Source of the DNA: Caulobacter segnis
GTDB taxonomy: Bacteria; Pseudomonadota; Alphaproteobacteria; Caulobacterales; Caulobacteraceae
Direction: 5' to 3'
Assembly (NCBI RefSeq): GCF_019931575.1
Contig: NZ_CP082923.1
Span: forward strand, 3,782,001 to 3,846,000
Length of the DNA stretch: 64,000 nucleotides
A program made the position numbers and the translations under genes. Within the stretch, counting starts at the first letter, position 1; each line of letters opens with the position of its first letter. Below, piece after piece: positions 1 through 9,602 of this stretch. The notes below the pieces were generated by a model. That model worked only from the letters and a program-made list of their open reading frames with translations, had not been told where the DNA came from and did not search any database.

Positions 1-901
1 CCGCGACCTGGGCCGGGGTCAGGCAGTCCTTCGCCTGGCCGTCCTTGCACTGAACCACGACGGGGTCGAAGCGGCAGCGGCGCGGATCCTCGATCACGCC
101 GTCGGCGACGCCGTCCAGTTTGTCGCACTGGGCCAGGGCCGCCTTCTGGACGACCGGCAGCAACGCGTCGGGGATGCGGCTCTCGGGAACCTCGTGCACG
201 GCCTTCCACGACCAGGCGAAGCTACCCATCAGCCGCGTCCAGGCGTTGGCCGGGGCGCCGGCCACGACGCCGTCGAAGTCGCCGGGATAGCGCTGGACCT
301 CCATCAGCGCCTCGCGGCCGCCGTCAGAGCAGCCGGTGAAGTAGGCGCGGCGCGGGCCCTTGCCGTAGTGGGCGGCGATCAGGGCCTTGGCGAAGACCGC
401 GGTCTCGTGGTTGGCGCGATGGCCCCAGTCGGCGATCTTCTCGGGCTGGTTCAGCGCCCACTCGGCCGAGCCGCCGGCCCCGTCCTCGGTATGGCCCATG
501 TCGGTCCCGGCGACGGCGTAGCCGGCCTTGACCGCCGGGCGCATGGCCAGGCGCGGTCCGCCTAGCGCGCCGCCGTAGCCGCCATTGCCGGTGGCCATGA
601 ACTTGCCGTTCCAGGCCGCCTCGGCCGGCAGCCAGACCTCGACCTTGATCGACGAGGCGGGGGTCGGCGACAGGGTGGCGTTGACCCGGCAATAGGCGGC
701 CGAGGCCGGCAGCGGCGGGATGCCGAAGACCTCGATCTCCTGCGGCGCGCCCAAGGCCATCGCCTTGACGGCGGTGATCTTGGCGCCGGCGATCTGGACC
801 TTGGCCAGGTCGTCGCAGGGCGTGGCGGCGTGGGCCTGGCCCGCCAGGGCCAGGGCGCCCGTGAGGGCCAGCGGAGCGGCCAGATAAGCGGCGCGGGTCA
901 T
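1..901 (-). CDS. Tannase/feruloyl esterase family protein, 3'-truncated by window edge
   Basis: Reading leftward from an ATG at 901, the frame stays open to the window edge, so only about the first 300 residues are visible. It begins with a Sec signal peptide (hydrophobic run ending AGQAHA). Around residue 188 is the GCSDGG serine-nucleophile motif typical of the tannase/feruloyl esterase family (PF07519), which hydrolyses ester bonds to galloyl or hydroxycinnamoyl groups. The start overlaps the stop of the upstream MFS gene as ATGA, so the two are an operon. The family is clear; the exact ester substrate is not. Confidence 0.85.
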   Translation of the reverse strand, partial: MTRAAYLAAPLALTGALALAGQAHAATPCDDLAKVQIAGAKITAVKAMALGAPQEIEVFGIPPLPASAAYCRVNATLSPTPASSIKVEVWLPAEAAWNGKFMATGNGGYGGALGGPRLAMRPAVKAGYAVAGTDMGHTEDGAGGSAEWALNQPEKIADWGHRANHETAVFAKALIAAHYGKGPRRAYFTGCSDGGREALMEVQRYPGDFDGVVAGAPANAWTRLMGSFAWSWKAVHEVPESRIPDALLPVVQKAALAQCDKLDGVADGVIEDPRRCRFDPVVVQCKDGQAKDCLTPAQVA

Positions 902-2328
902 TGGATCACCGTTTCTTGCAGCGACAGCTTGGTGGGAGCGACCGGCGCGTCGGCCGAGCGGGCGGCGATCTCGGCCACCATCTGCTCGTGCGAGGCGCGG
1001 GTGATGGGATAGAGGGCGATCAGGCCTGCCGAGGCCAGACCCCCGACCAGCGGGATCCAGAACATCATCGCCTTGATGCCTGCCAGGGTCTCGGGGCTCT
1101 GCGTCGCGTTGGGCGCGTAGCCGACGTGGGTCAGGGCGATCCCCAGGAACCCCGCGCCCAGGCCCAGCGCCGCCTTCTGGCCCAGCACGACCAGGCCGAA
1201 GACCAGGGACTCGGTGCGCACGCCGGTGCGCCATTCGCCGTACTCGACGGTGTCGGGCAGCATGCCCCAGAAGCAGACGACGTAGGACGCCAGGCCCATG
1301 GCCTGCAGCGCCACGGCGGCGAACAACAGGACCACGCCCTGGCCGTCGGCCAGGTGCCAGAGGACCAGGCCCGCCAGGCCCGGGACCGCGCCGATCAGCC
1401 AGGCCGCGCGCTTGCCCGCCAGGCGGACCACGACCGCGAAGGCCGGCACGCAGATCGCCGCCGTCAGGGCGCCGATGGCCAGGGCCGCGCTGCCCAGCTT
1501 GGCGTCGCCGACCACGTACTTGAAATAGTAGAGCAGGTTCTTGGAGAACATCGTGCCCGAGAAGGCGCTCAGCACCACCGCCCCCAGCACCAGCATAAGG
1601 GCGCGGTTGGCGGCCAGGCTGCGCAGCACGTCGCGCAGCGGGCGCGGCGGCGGAGCCTCTTCCTCGGCGACGTCCAGCCCACGCGCGGCCCAGGCCACGG
1701 CCAACAGGCAGAAGGCGGCGATCACGCCATAGACGGCGGCCAGGATCAGCCAGCCCCGGCGAGGCGCCTCTTGTGTCGACAGGGCCTGGGCGACGGGCAG
1801 GGTCAGGGCCGCCACGGCGATCGCCGCCAGCGTACCGAACACCATCCGCACGCCGGCCATGTCGCCGCGCTGGGTGCTGTCGCGGGTGATGCGAGCGAAC
1901 AGCGCCGCATAGGGAATCGAGACCACCGCGTAGAGCGTACGGAACAGCAGGTGGGTGATCGCGGCGAACACCACCGCCCCGCCCGCCGGCCAGACCGGCC
2001 CGGCGAACACCGCCACGAAGCCCAGCGCCAGCGGCGCTCCCCCCAAGAGCAGATAAGGCCGATAGCGGCCCATGCGGGTGCGGGTGCGGTCGACCACCAC
2101 ACCCAGCACCGGATCCAGGGCCGCGTCCCAGATCAGGGCCGCCATGTAGATGAAGCCGGCGGTCGCCGCCGGCAGGTCCAGCACGTCCGTATAGAAGAAC
2201 AGCAGGTAGAGCCCGGCCGTCTGCCAATACAGGTTGAAGCCGAAATCCCCGACCCCGATCGCCGCCTTCCGGACAGCCGTCAGCCGGGGCGCGTCGCCCC
2301 CCACCGCACCTAAAGCCACGCTTGGCAT
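898..2328 (-). CDS. MFS transporter, GPH (glycoside-pentoside-hexuronide:cation) symporter family
   Basis: A 476-residue inner-membrane protein with about 12 hydrophobic segments. After the second segment it carries DPVLGVVVDRTRTRMGRYRP, the loop signature of GPH symporters (LacS, MelB, XylP relatives), which import glycosides with a cation. It is the first gene of a two-gene operon with the esterase, and is divergent from the GH5 gene across a 100-bp region containing a degenerate copy of the locus palindrome. The likely role is uptake of the sugar or glycoside released by the neighbouring hydrolases; the substrate is inferred from context only. Confidence 0.85.
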   Translation of the reverse strand: MPSVALGAVGGDAPRLTAVRKAAIGVGDFGFNLYWQTAGLYLLFFYTDVLDLPAATAGFIYMAALIWDAALDPVLGVVVDRTRTRMGRYRPYLLLGGAPLALGFVAVFAGPVWPAGGAVVFAAITHLLFRTLYAVVSIPYAALFARITRDSTQRGDMAGVRMVFGTLAAIAVAALTLPVAQALSTQEAPRRGWLILAAVYGVIAAFCLLAVAWAARGLDVAEEEAPPPRPLRDVLRSLAANRALMLVLGAVVLSAFSGTMFSKNLLYYFKYVVGDAKLGSAALAIGALTAAICVPAFAVVVRLAGKRAAWLIGAVPGLAGLVLWHLADGQGVVLLFAAVALQAMGLASYVVCFWGMLPDTVEYGEWRTGVRTESLVFGLVVLGQKAALGLGAGFLGIALTHVGYAPNATQSPETLAGIKAMMFWIPLVGGLASAGLIALYPITRASHEQMVAEIAARSADAPVAPTKLSLQETVIQ

Positions 2329-2380
2329 TCCCTACTCGCCTCCCCTGGGTTCGGGGCTGGACCAACCGGCGCGCCCCGTT

Positions 2381-2400
2381 TATTCACCACTTGTATAACG
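2381..2400. promoter_or_regulatory. Degenerate copy of putative TetR operator
   Basis: The right half cTTGTATAACGAAAT closely matches the right half of the palindrome at 8371-8390 (TTGCATAATGAAAT). The left half is poorly conserved. It lies between the divergent MFS and GH5 starts, where a shared operator would control both. This is weaker than the other two sites. Confidence 0.45.
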
Positions 2401-2428
2401 AAATCGACAATGCCTTCAGGGGAGCCGA

Positions 2429-4378
2429 ATGTCAAAGCCGCCGATCGATGTTCAAGGAAGCCGGTTCGTCGACGCGCAAGGGCGTCACGCGATCCTGCGC
2501 GGGGTCAATCTGGGCGGCGATTGCAAGGTCCCCTGGCCCGACGGCGGCACCGACCGGCCCAGCAATTTCTCCGATCATCGGACCGTCAGTTTCGTGGGTC
2601 GCCCCTTCCCGCTGGAGGAGGCCGACGCGCACCTGGGCCGCATCGCCCACTGGGGGTTCAACACCCTGCGCCTGCTGACCACCTGGGAGGCCGTCGAGCA
2701 TGCGGGGCCCGGCCAGTACGACGAGGAATACCTCGACTACTTCGCCGCCGTGGCCGAGCGCGCGGGCGCCCACGGGCTCTTCGTCTTCGTCGACTTCCAC
2801 CAGGACGTCTGGAGCCGGATGAGCGGCGGCGACGGCGCGCCCGGCTGGGTGTTCGACGCGCTGGGCCTGGACTTCACCCGGTTCGACGCCGCTGACGCGG
2901 CCCACGTCATGCAGCACCGCTACGACTACGCCAGCGAGGAACGGCGCCAGGAGAACCGCTATCCGATGATGAGCTGGGCCAGCAACTACCGCCTGGCCGC
3001 CAATGGCATCGCCTGGAGCGCCTTCTTCGCCGGCGAGATCCTGACGCCCGACTGGACGGTCGAGGGCCGCAACGTCCAGCGCTTCCTGCAGGACGGCTAT
3101 CTGGGGGCCATGGCCGCCGTGGCCCGCCGCGTGGCGCACCTCACCAACGTCATCGGCTTCGACACCTTCAACGAGCCGGGCCTGGGCTGGGTCGGCCTGC
3201 CGATGAGCCAGCCGCGCCTGCGCGCGACACCGGAGGATCCCCTGCCCGTCTGGCCCGGCCCGGCCTGGACGCCGCTGGACGGCCTGCGCGCCGCGCGCGG
3301 CCGCACGGTCGAGGTGGCGACCCTGGGCTGGGGCGACGAGCGCGGCGTGCTGCGCGTGCTGGGTCACGAGACCGCCAACGAAGCGGGCGTGTCGATCTGG
3401 CGGGACGACGGCCCCGACCCCTTCGAGCGCGCCGGCGCCTGGCGCTTCGATCAAGGTGGCGACTTCGTGCTGGACGAGGACTTCTTCCGCCTGAAGGACG
3501 GCCAGCCGATCGACCACGAGAACCAGTGCATGGCCCCGTTCTTCGCGCGGGTCGCCGAGACGGTCCGCGCGGTGCGGCCGGACTGGCTGCTGTTCGCCGA
3601 GCTGTGCCCTTACCTGATCGGCACCGGACGGATGTTCCCCGACGCCATGCCCGCGCGCAGCGTCAACGCCAGCCACTGGTACGACATCGACATCCTGCGC
3701 AAGAAGCGCTTCGACCCCGACCAGCATCTGGACCCGCTGCGGGCCAAGTACTTCAATCAGATGGCCTATATCGCCTGGCTGGGGACCAAGTTCGGCGACA
3801 CGGGCGCGCCGACCCTGATCGGCGAGTTCGGCATCCCCTACGATCTCAACCACGGCGAGGCCTTCGAGGCCTGGGCGCGGGGCGAGCGCGGCGAGGACGT
3901 CTGGACCGCCCACGCCCAGTCCCTGGCGCTGATGTACGACGCCCTGGACGCCCTGAAGCTGTCCTCCACACAGTGGAACTACACCGCCACCAACCGCAAC
4001 GACCTGCGGGTGGGCGACGGCTGGAACCAGGAGGACCTGTCGATCTTCTCGCCCGACCAGGTCGACGGGACCGGCGCGAACGGCCCCGACGCCGGGGCCC
4101 GCGCCCTGCTGGGCTTCTGCCGTCCCTACGCGCCGCTGGCCCAGGGCCTGATCGCCACGATGCGCTACGCCGACGGCCGCTTCGAGCTGGAACTGGAGGC
4201 CGATCCGGCCATCGCCGCGCCGACCGAGATCTATGTCCCCGAGGCGCGATTCCCGAACGGCCTGACGGTGCGCGTCTCACAGGTCTCTGCCCGCTGGCGC
4301 CATGATCGAGCCGCCCAGAAGGTGTTGGTCTGGGCCGACGAAGCCGGACCGCTGTCGATCGTCATCGCGCCGGCGTGA
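2429..4378 (+). CDS. Glycoside hydrolase family 5 protein (GH5_12-like)
   Basis: A 649-residue retaining beta-glycosidase of clan GH-A. The acid/base glutamate is in FDTFNEPG (about E249) and the nucleophile in LIGEFGIPY (about E466). The N-terminus has RGVNLGGDCKVPWP and VGRPFPLEEADAHLGRI, and the latter resembles, from memory, the fungal steryl-beta-glucosidase/glucocerebrosidase subfamily GH5_12. No clear signal peptide is visible, so it may act in the cytoplasm on imported glucosides, which fits the divergent GPH symporter. A C-terminal beta-rich domain follows the barrel. The GH5 fold is secure; the subfamily and a lipid or steroid glucoside substrate are tentative. Confidence 0.85.
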   Translation: MSKPPIDVQGSRFVDAQGRHAILRGVNLGGDCKVPWPDGGTDRPSNFSDHRTVSFVGRPFPLEEADAHLGRIAHWGFNTLRLLTTWEAVEHAGPGQYDEEYLDYFAAVAERAGAHGLFVFVDFHQDVWSRMSGGDGAPGWVFDALGLDFTRFDAADAAHVMQHRYDYASEERRQENRYPMMSWASNYRLAANGIAWSAFFAGEILTPDWTVEGRNVQRFLQDGYLGAMAAVARRVAHLTNVIGFDTFNEPGLGWVGLPMSQPRLRATPEDPLPVWPGPAWTPLDGLRAARGRTVEVATLGWGDERGVLRVLGHETANEAGVSIWRDDGPDPFERAGAWRFDQGGDFVLDEDFFRLKDGQPIDHENQCMAPFFARVAETVRAVRPDWLLFAELCPYLIGTGRMFPDAMPARSVNASHWYDIDILRKKRFDPDQHLDPLRAKYFNQMAYIAWLGTKFGDTGAPTLIGEFGIPYDLNHGEAFEAWARGERGEDVWTAHAQSLALMYDALDALKLSSTQWNYTATNRNDLRVGDGWNQEDLSIFSPDQVDGTGANGPDAGARALLGFCRPYAPLAQGLIATMRYADGRFELELEADPAIAAPTEIYVPEARFPNGLTVRVSQVSARWRHDRAAQKVLVWADEAGPLSIVIAPA

Positions 4379-4388
4379 GCGAAAAAAG

Positions 4389-4415
4389 AGGCCGGAGAGC
4401 GATGCTCTCCGGCCT
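4389..4415 (-). terminator. Intrinsic terminator-like hairpin after TonB receptor
   Basis: A perfect 12-bp stem (aggccggagagc / gctctccggcct) with a 3-base loop. On the minus strand the hairpin is followed by CTTTTTTC, as expected of a Rho-independent terminator for the leftward TonB receptor. It also lies just past the GH5 stop on the plus strand, where no T-tract follows. Confidence 0.75.
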
Positions 4416-4462
4416 GGGGCAGCGGCGGGGTTCGGGACAAGATCACACCCGTCGCATCGCGA

Positions 4463-4494
4463 AGGCCCGGCGCGGGAGAGCCGGCGCCGGGCCT
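4463..4494 (-). terminator. Second strong hairpin directly after TonB receptor stop
   Basis: An 11-bp inverted repeat (aggcccggcgc / gcgccgggcct) with a 10-base loop, starting about 10 bases beyond the receptor stop codon. It has no T-tract. It probably protects the transcript 3' end or backs up the terminator at 4389-4415. Confidence 0.5.
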
Positions 4495-4504
4495 CGCAAT
4501 CTGG

Positions 4505-6736
4505 TCAGTAGCGCAGGTTCAGGGTCACTCCGTAGCGTCGGAAGGCGTCGCCGGTCAGGACCTGGCTGTAGTCGCCCTTGCCGCCGAACGGCGTGCCGAA
4601 CAGGGCGCTGGGGAAGCGCTTGTCGGTGAGGTTCTTGCCCCACACGGCCAGGCGCCAGCGGTCGTTCTCGGCCCCGATCCCGACCGTGCCGCCCAGGATG
4701 CCGTAGCTCTTGATCGCGGTGTTCGGGTCGCCCGTGGCCGAGGCGTTGTAGCCGTCGCGCCAGCCGTAGTCGGCCGAGGCGTTGACCTGCAGGCCGTGGC
4801 CGATCGAGCGTTCGTAGACCGCCGCCAGGCTGGTCTTCCACTTCGACACACCGCTCAGCGACTTGCCCGAGGCGTCGAAGCCGTAGAGGCCCGGCGCGAT
4901 CAGCACGCAGCCCGAGGGCGTCGTCACCGGATCGCACGAGATCGGCGCGAAGTCTCCGTACTGGGCGTCGATATAGGCCGCCGAGGCGGTGACCAGCAGA
5001 CCTGGCGCCAGCACGGCCGTCAGGTCGCCCTCGATCCCCTTGGTTTTCAGGTCACCCGCGTTGATGGTCCGGAAGGCCGGCGGGGTCAGGGTGAAGTCGA
5101 CGGTCTGGGCCTGGTAGTCCTCGAACTTGGTCGAGAAGGCCGCGACGTTCAGCACGGCCAGGCCGCCCAGCAGGGTGGTCTTCACGCCCAGCTCGTAGCT
5201 GGTCGGGATCTCGGGACCGACCGCCTGGCTGGTCGTGGCGTTGGAGACGCCGGTCTGGTTGAAGCCCGGCCCCTTGTAGCCGCGCGACACCGTCGCATAG
5301 CCCATGGTCCGCTCGGCCAGCTGGTACTGGGCGCCCAGCTTCCACGAGACGTTGGTCTCCTTGGCGGTGTCGTCGAAGGTCACCGTCGGGTTGATCCCGA
5401 AGAAGCCCGGCCGGGTGAACTGGCGGAAGTCCAAGCTGACCTTGTCGCGGGTCAGGCGCGCGCCGCCCAGCAGGGCCAGCTTGTCGGTCAGCTGGTAGCT
5501 GGCCTGGCCGAAGACCGCGTAGCTTTCGGTGTCCACCAGGCTGTTGATCGTCGAGTTGATGATCGGCAGCGGCGAGACGCCGAAGGTGCCGGTCTGGTCG
5601 GTCACCTGGTTGGTCTTCTGGCGGTAGTAGTAGAGGCCCGCGACGTACTCCAGCTTGCCGCCCGTCGGCGAGGCCAGGCGCAGTTCCTGGCTGACCTGGC
5701 GCAGGTCCTGATTGGAGATGTTGTTGTTCAGGATGTTGACCGGCAGGCTGTCGGAGTCGCCGTTGCTGAAGTCGAAGTCGCGGCGGCCGGCGCTGATCGA
5801 GGTCAGGGTCAGGCCGCCCGGCAGGCTCCAGTCGACCTGGGCCGAGAAGCCGTAGTTCTCACGGTCCTTGTACTGCGGACCGTCGATGCAGAGGTCGGCG
5901 TTGTCTGGCGAGGCCTTCACCCCGCAGGCCGCCAGGGTCAGGCCCATGACGCCGGTCGGATTGAGCTTATACGGCGACCAGGTGATCGACTGGTCCTGCT
6001 TGGCGTAGTCGGCGGTGATCAGCACGTCGACGGTGTCGGAGGGCCGCCACAGCAGCTTGGCGCGGGCGCCCCACTCGTCATTGCCGTTGAAGCGGCGGCC
6101 GTCCTTCTTGTTGTTCAGGACGCCATCCAGCTTGTTGACGAAGCCGCCGAGGCGCAGGGCGGCCTTGTCGCCCAGCGGCAGGTTCACCGTGGCGTCGGAC
6201 TTGTTGTAGCCATCCTGGCCGGCGTTGAGGTTGGCGATGGCCTCGACCCGGCCGATCTTCGGCGCGTTGGTGGTGATGCTGACCAGGCCGGCCGAGGCGT
6301 TCTTGCCGAACAGCATGCCCTGCGGACCACGCAGGATCTCGACGCGGGCGACGTCGTAGAAGCTGCCCAGCGCCATCTCGGGCCGGCCCAGCACCACGCC
6401 GTCTAGCACGGTCGACACCGTCGGCTCGATCGAGGTCGAGAAGGTCGAGGTGCCGACGCCGCGCACCGACACGCCGAACGAGGTGGCTTCGAAGCTGGGC
6501 ACGACCAGTTTCAGCTGGTCGATATTGCCGATGTTGCGCCGCTGCAGGTCGGCCTCGCCGACCACGCTGACGGCGACCGGCACCTCCTGCAGCTTCTCCT
6601 CGCGCTTCTGGGCGGTGACGACCACCTCGGTGATCATCATCGTCTCGTCGGGCCTGGCCTCCTGCGCCAGAGCCTGGCCCGCCGACAGGGCCATCATCGA
6701 GGCCCCCAGCGTCAGCGCCGTCTTCAAGGTCTTCAT
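4505..6736 (-). CDS. TonB-dependent outer membrane receptor
   Basis: A 743-residue outer-membrane protein with a signal peptide (cleavage after GQALAQ), a TonB-box-like stretch followed by VVVTAQKREEKLQEVPV, and a plug domain (about residues 40-160, including RVEILRGPQGMLFGKNASAG). A 22-strand barrel follows and ends in the aromatic terminus NLRY. It would import a bulky ligand across the outer membrane using TonB energy. It lies 30 bp downstream of the secreted carboxylesterase on the same strand, so both are probably co-transcribed from the operator-bearing promoter near 8371. The ligand is probably an acylated plant glycoside or a phenolic (inference). Confidence 0.93.
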   Translation of the reverse strand: MKTLKTALTLGASMMALSAGQALAQEARPDETMMITEVVVTAQKREEKLQEVPVAVSVVGEADLQRRNIGNIDQLKLVVPSFEATSFGVSVRGVGTSTFSTSIEPTVSTVLDGVVLGRPEMALGSFYDVARVEILRGPQGMLFGKNASAGLVSITTNAPKIGRVEAIANLNAGQDGYNKSDATVNLPLGDKAALRLGGFVNKLDGVLNNKKDGRRFNGNDEWGARAKLLWRPSDTVDVLITADYAKQDQSITWSPYKLNPTGVMGLTLAACGVKASPDNADLCIDGPQYKDRENYGFSAQVDWSLPGGLTLTSISAGRRDFDFSNGDSDSLPVNILNNNISNQDLRQVSQELRLASPTGGKLEYVAGLYYYRQKTNQVTDQTGTFGVSPLPIINSTINSLVDTESYAVFGQASYQLTDKLALLGGARLTRDKVSLDFRQFTRPGFFGINPTVTFDDTAKETNVSWKLGAQYQLAERTMGYATVSRGYKGPGFNQTGVSNATTSQAVGPEIPTSYELGVKTTLLGGLAVLNVAAFSTKFEDYQAQTVDFTLTPPAFRTINAGDLKTKGIEGDLTAVLAPGLLVTASAAYIDAQYGDFAPISCDPVTTPSGCVLIAPGLYGFDASGKSLSGVSKWKTSLAAVYERSIGHGLQVNASADYGWRDGYNASATGDPNTAIKSYGILGGTVGIGAENDRWRLAVWGKNLTDKRFPSALFGTPFGGKGDYSQVLTGDAFRRYGVTLNLRY

Positions 6737-6766
6737 GTCACGCCTCCCCTTATTGTCGTTGATGTC

Positions 6767-8329
<1,563 letters not shown>

Positions 8330-8370
8330 CGGCGTTCCCTTCGGGCTCTGTCGGCCCGTCCCATGGATTA

Positions 8371-8390
8371 CGTTATGCAGTTGCATAATG
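8371..8390. promoter_or_regulatory. Putative TetR operator (near-perfect palindrome)
   Basis: CGTTATGCA-gt-TGCATAATG is a 9+2+9 palindrome with one mismatch. It is 42 bp upstream of the esterase start and about 107 bp upstream of the divergent tetR start. The same sequence recurs at 9122-9141. Confidence 0.75.
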
Positions 8391-8496
8391 AAATGTCGAG
8401 ACTGATTCACCGATTGGTGAACCAATTTCCTTTCCGGCGCGACTGTTGCTAGTCTCGCGCCCCTTGGCTCCAGCCCACCCCGACGAGGATGCACCC

Positions 8497-9108
8497 TTGA
8501 ATCTCCGCGCGCGTCAGAAGGCCGCCACCCAGGCCAGCATCCTCCAGGCGGCCCTGGAGATCTTTTCGGAACAGGGCTTCGAGGGGGCCTCGACGCGGGA
8601 GATCGCCGCCAAGGCCGGCGTCCACCACGCGCTGATCAAGTATCACTTCGACAACAAGGACGCCCTTTGGCGGTCGGCCGTGACCTTCCTGTTTCAGCGC
8701 CAGGCCGACGAGTTGAAGCTGCCGGCCCCGGACGACCCGGCCTATCGCTCGTACCGCGACTTCGCCAAGGCGGTGATCCGTTCGGTGGTGATGTACTCGG
8801 CCCGTCATCCCGAGCACGCGCGCCTGATGGTCCAGGAGAGCGTGCGCGACAGCGAGCGATTCCGCTGGGCCGCCGACGAGTTCATCGTCGAGACCCGCAA
8901 GGCCGCCGAGAGCTTCATCCTGCTGTGTCAGAGAGAGGGCATCCTGCCCAAGGTGTCGGTGGCGGCCAGCGTCTACATCTTCGTCGGCGCGGCCCAGCTG
9001 TTCTACACCCTGGCCCCCGAGGTGCGGCAGGTCTGGGGCATCGATCCGTCCGATCCGGAGGTGATCGAGCAACACGCCGAGGCCCTTTCGGCGATCCTGG
9101 TTCGCTGA
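8497..9108 (+). CDS. TetR/AcrR family transcriptional regulator
   Basis: A 203-residue one-component repressor. The helix-turn-helix is at about residues 20-60 (STREIAAKAGVHHALIKYHF), followed by an all-helical ligand-binding domain. The TTG at 8497 is preferred because GACGAGGA sits 8 bases upstream and the HTH spacing is then normal; a TTG at 8446 would add 17 residues. It lies between two copies of a 20-bp palindrome and is divergent from the esterase-TonB receptor pair. It is the likely local repressor, autoregulating itself and controlling the glycoside locus. The inducer is unknown, possibly a phenolic or aglycone released by the esterases. Confidence 0.9.
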   Translation: MNLRARQKAATQASILQAALEIFSEQGFEGASTREIAAKAGVHHALIKYHFDNKDALWRSAVTFLFQRQADELKLPAPDDPAYRSYRDFAKAVIRSVVMYSARHPEHARLMVQESVRDSERFRWAADEFIVETRKAAESFILLCQREGILPKVSVAASVYIFVGAAQLFYTLAPEVRQVWGIDPSDPEVIEQHAEALSAILVR

Positions 9109-9121
9109 CCCTCTCGACTTT

Positions 9122-9141
9122 CGTTATGCATTTGCATAACG
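9122..9141. promoter_or_regulatory. Putative TetR operator (perfect palindrome)
   Basis: CGTTATGCA-tt-TGCATAACG is a perfect 9+2+9 palindrome, 13 bases after the tetR stop and 61 bases before the small secreted gene. It probably controls the 9203-12842 rhamnosidase operon. Confidence 0.8.
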
Positions 9142-9202
9142 TGATCAACGATAACCCGCGCGGCCAAGACGGGCGAACGCGGCGGGAACGGGAAGAGTGA
9201 CG

Positions 9203-9595
9203 ATGAAGCGTATGATGACGCGCGTGTCGACCGGACTGGTCGCGGCGACCCTTTGCCTGGCCCCCCTGGGCCTGGCGCAGGCCCGGCAGACGGCGCCCGC
9301 CCAGCCCTACTACACGCTGGACACCAAGATCGCCGACATCTTCGCCGATCCCAACGCCCGCACCGTCTTTGGCGAGTTCTTCCGCAAACGCGGCGAAGCG
9401 GCCGGCCAGCCCGAGGCCTCGCCCGAGGAGCAGGCCAACGTCGCCCAGGTGATCAAGAACTTCACCCCGCGCCAGCTGGCGACCTTCCCGCAGGCCAATC
9501 TGGACGAGGAAGGGCTGAAGACCCTGGCCGAGGCCCTGGCCAAGGTCCCCGCGCCGACCGCCACGCCGCCCGCCGCCGCGACCGCCGCGAACTGA
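9203..9595 (+). CDS. Small secreted protein preceding rhamnosidase
   Basis: 130 residues. The ATG at 9203 has GGAAGAG upstream. A Sec signal peptide ends around LAQARQ. The mature part begins YYTLDTKIADIFADPNAR and reads as a compact helical domain with an Ala/Pro-rich tail. From memory, similar short domains occur appended to secreted glycosidases in Caulobacterales and sphingomonads, but I cannot name the family. It ends 7 bases before the GH78 gene and shares its operator-controlled promoter, so it may act with the rhamnosidase. Confidence 0.75.
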   Translation: MKRMMTRVSTGLVAATLCLAPLGLAQARQTAPAQPYYTLDTKIADIFADPNARTVFGEFFRKRGEAAGQPEASPEEQANVAQVIKNFTPRQLATFPQANLDEEGLKTLAEALAKVPAPTATPPAAATAAN

Positions 9596-9602
9596 TCCGC
9601 CG

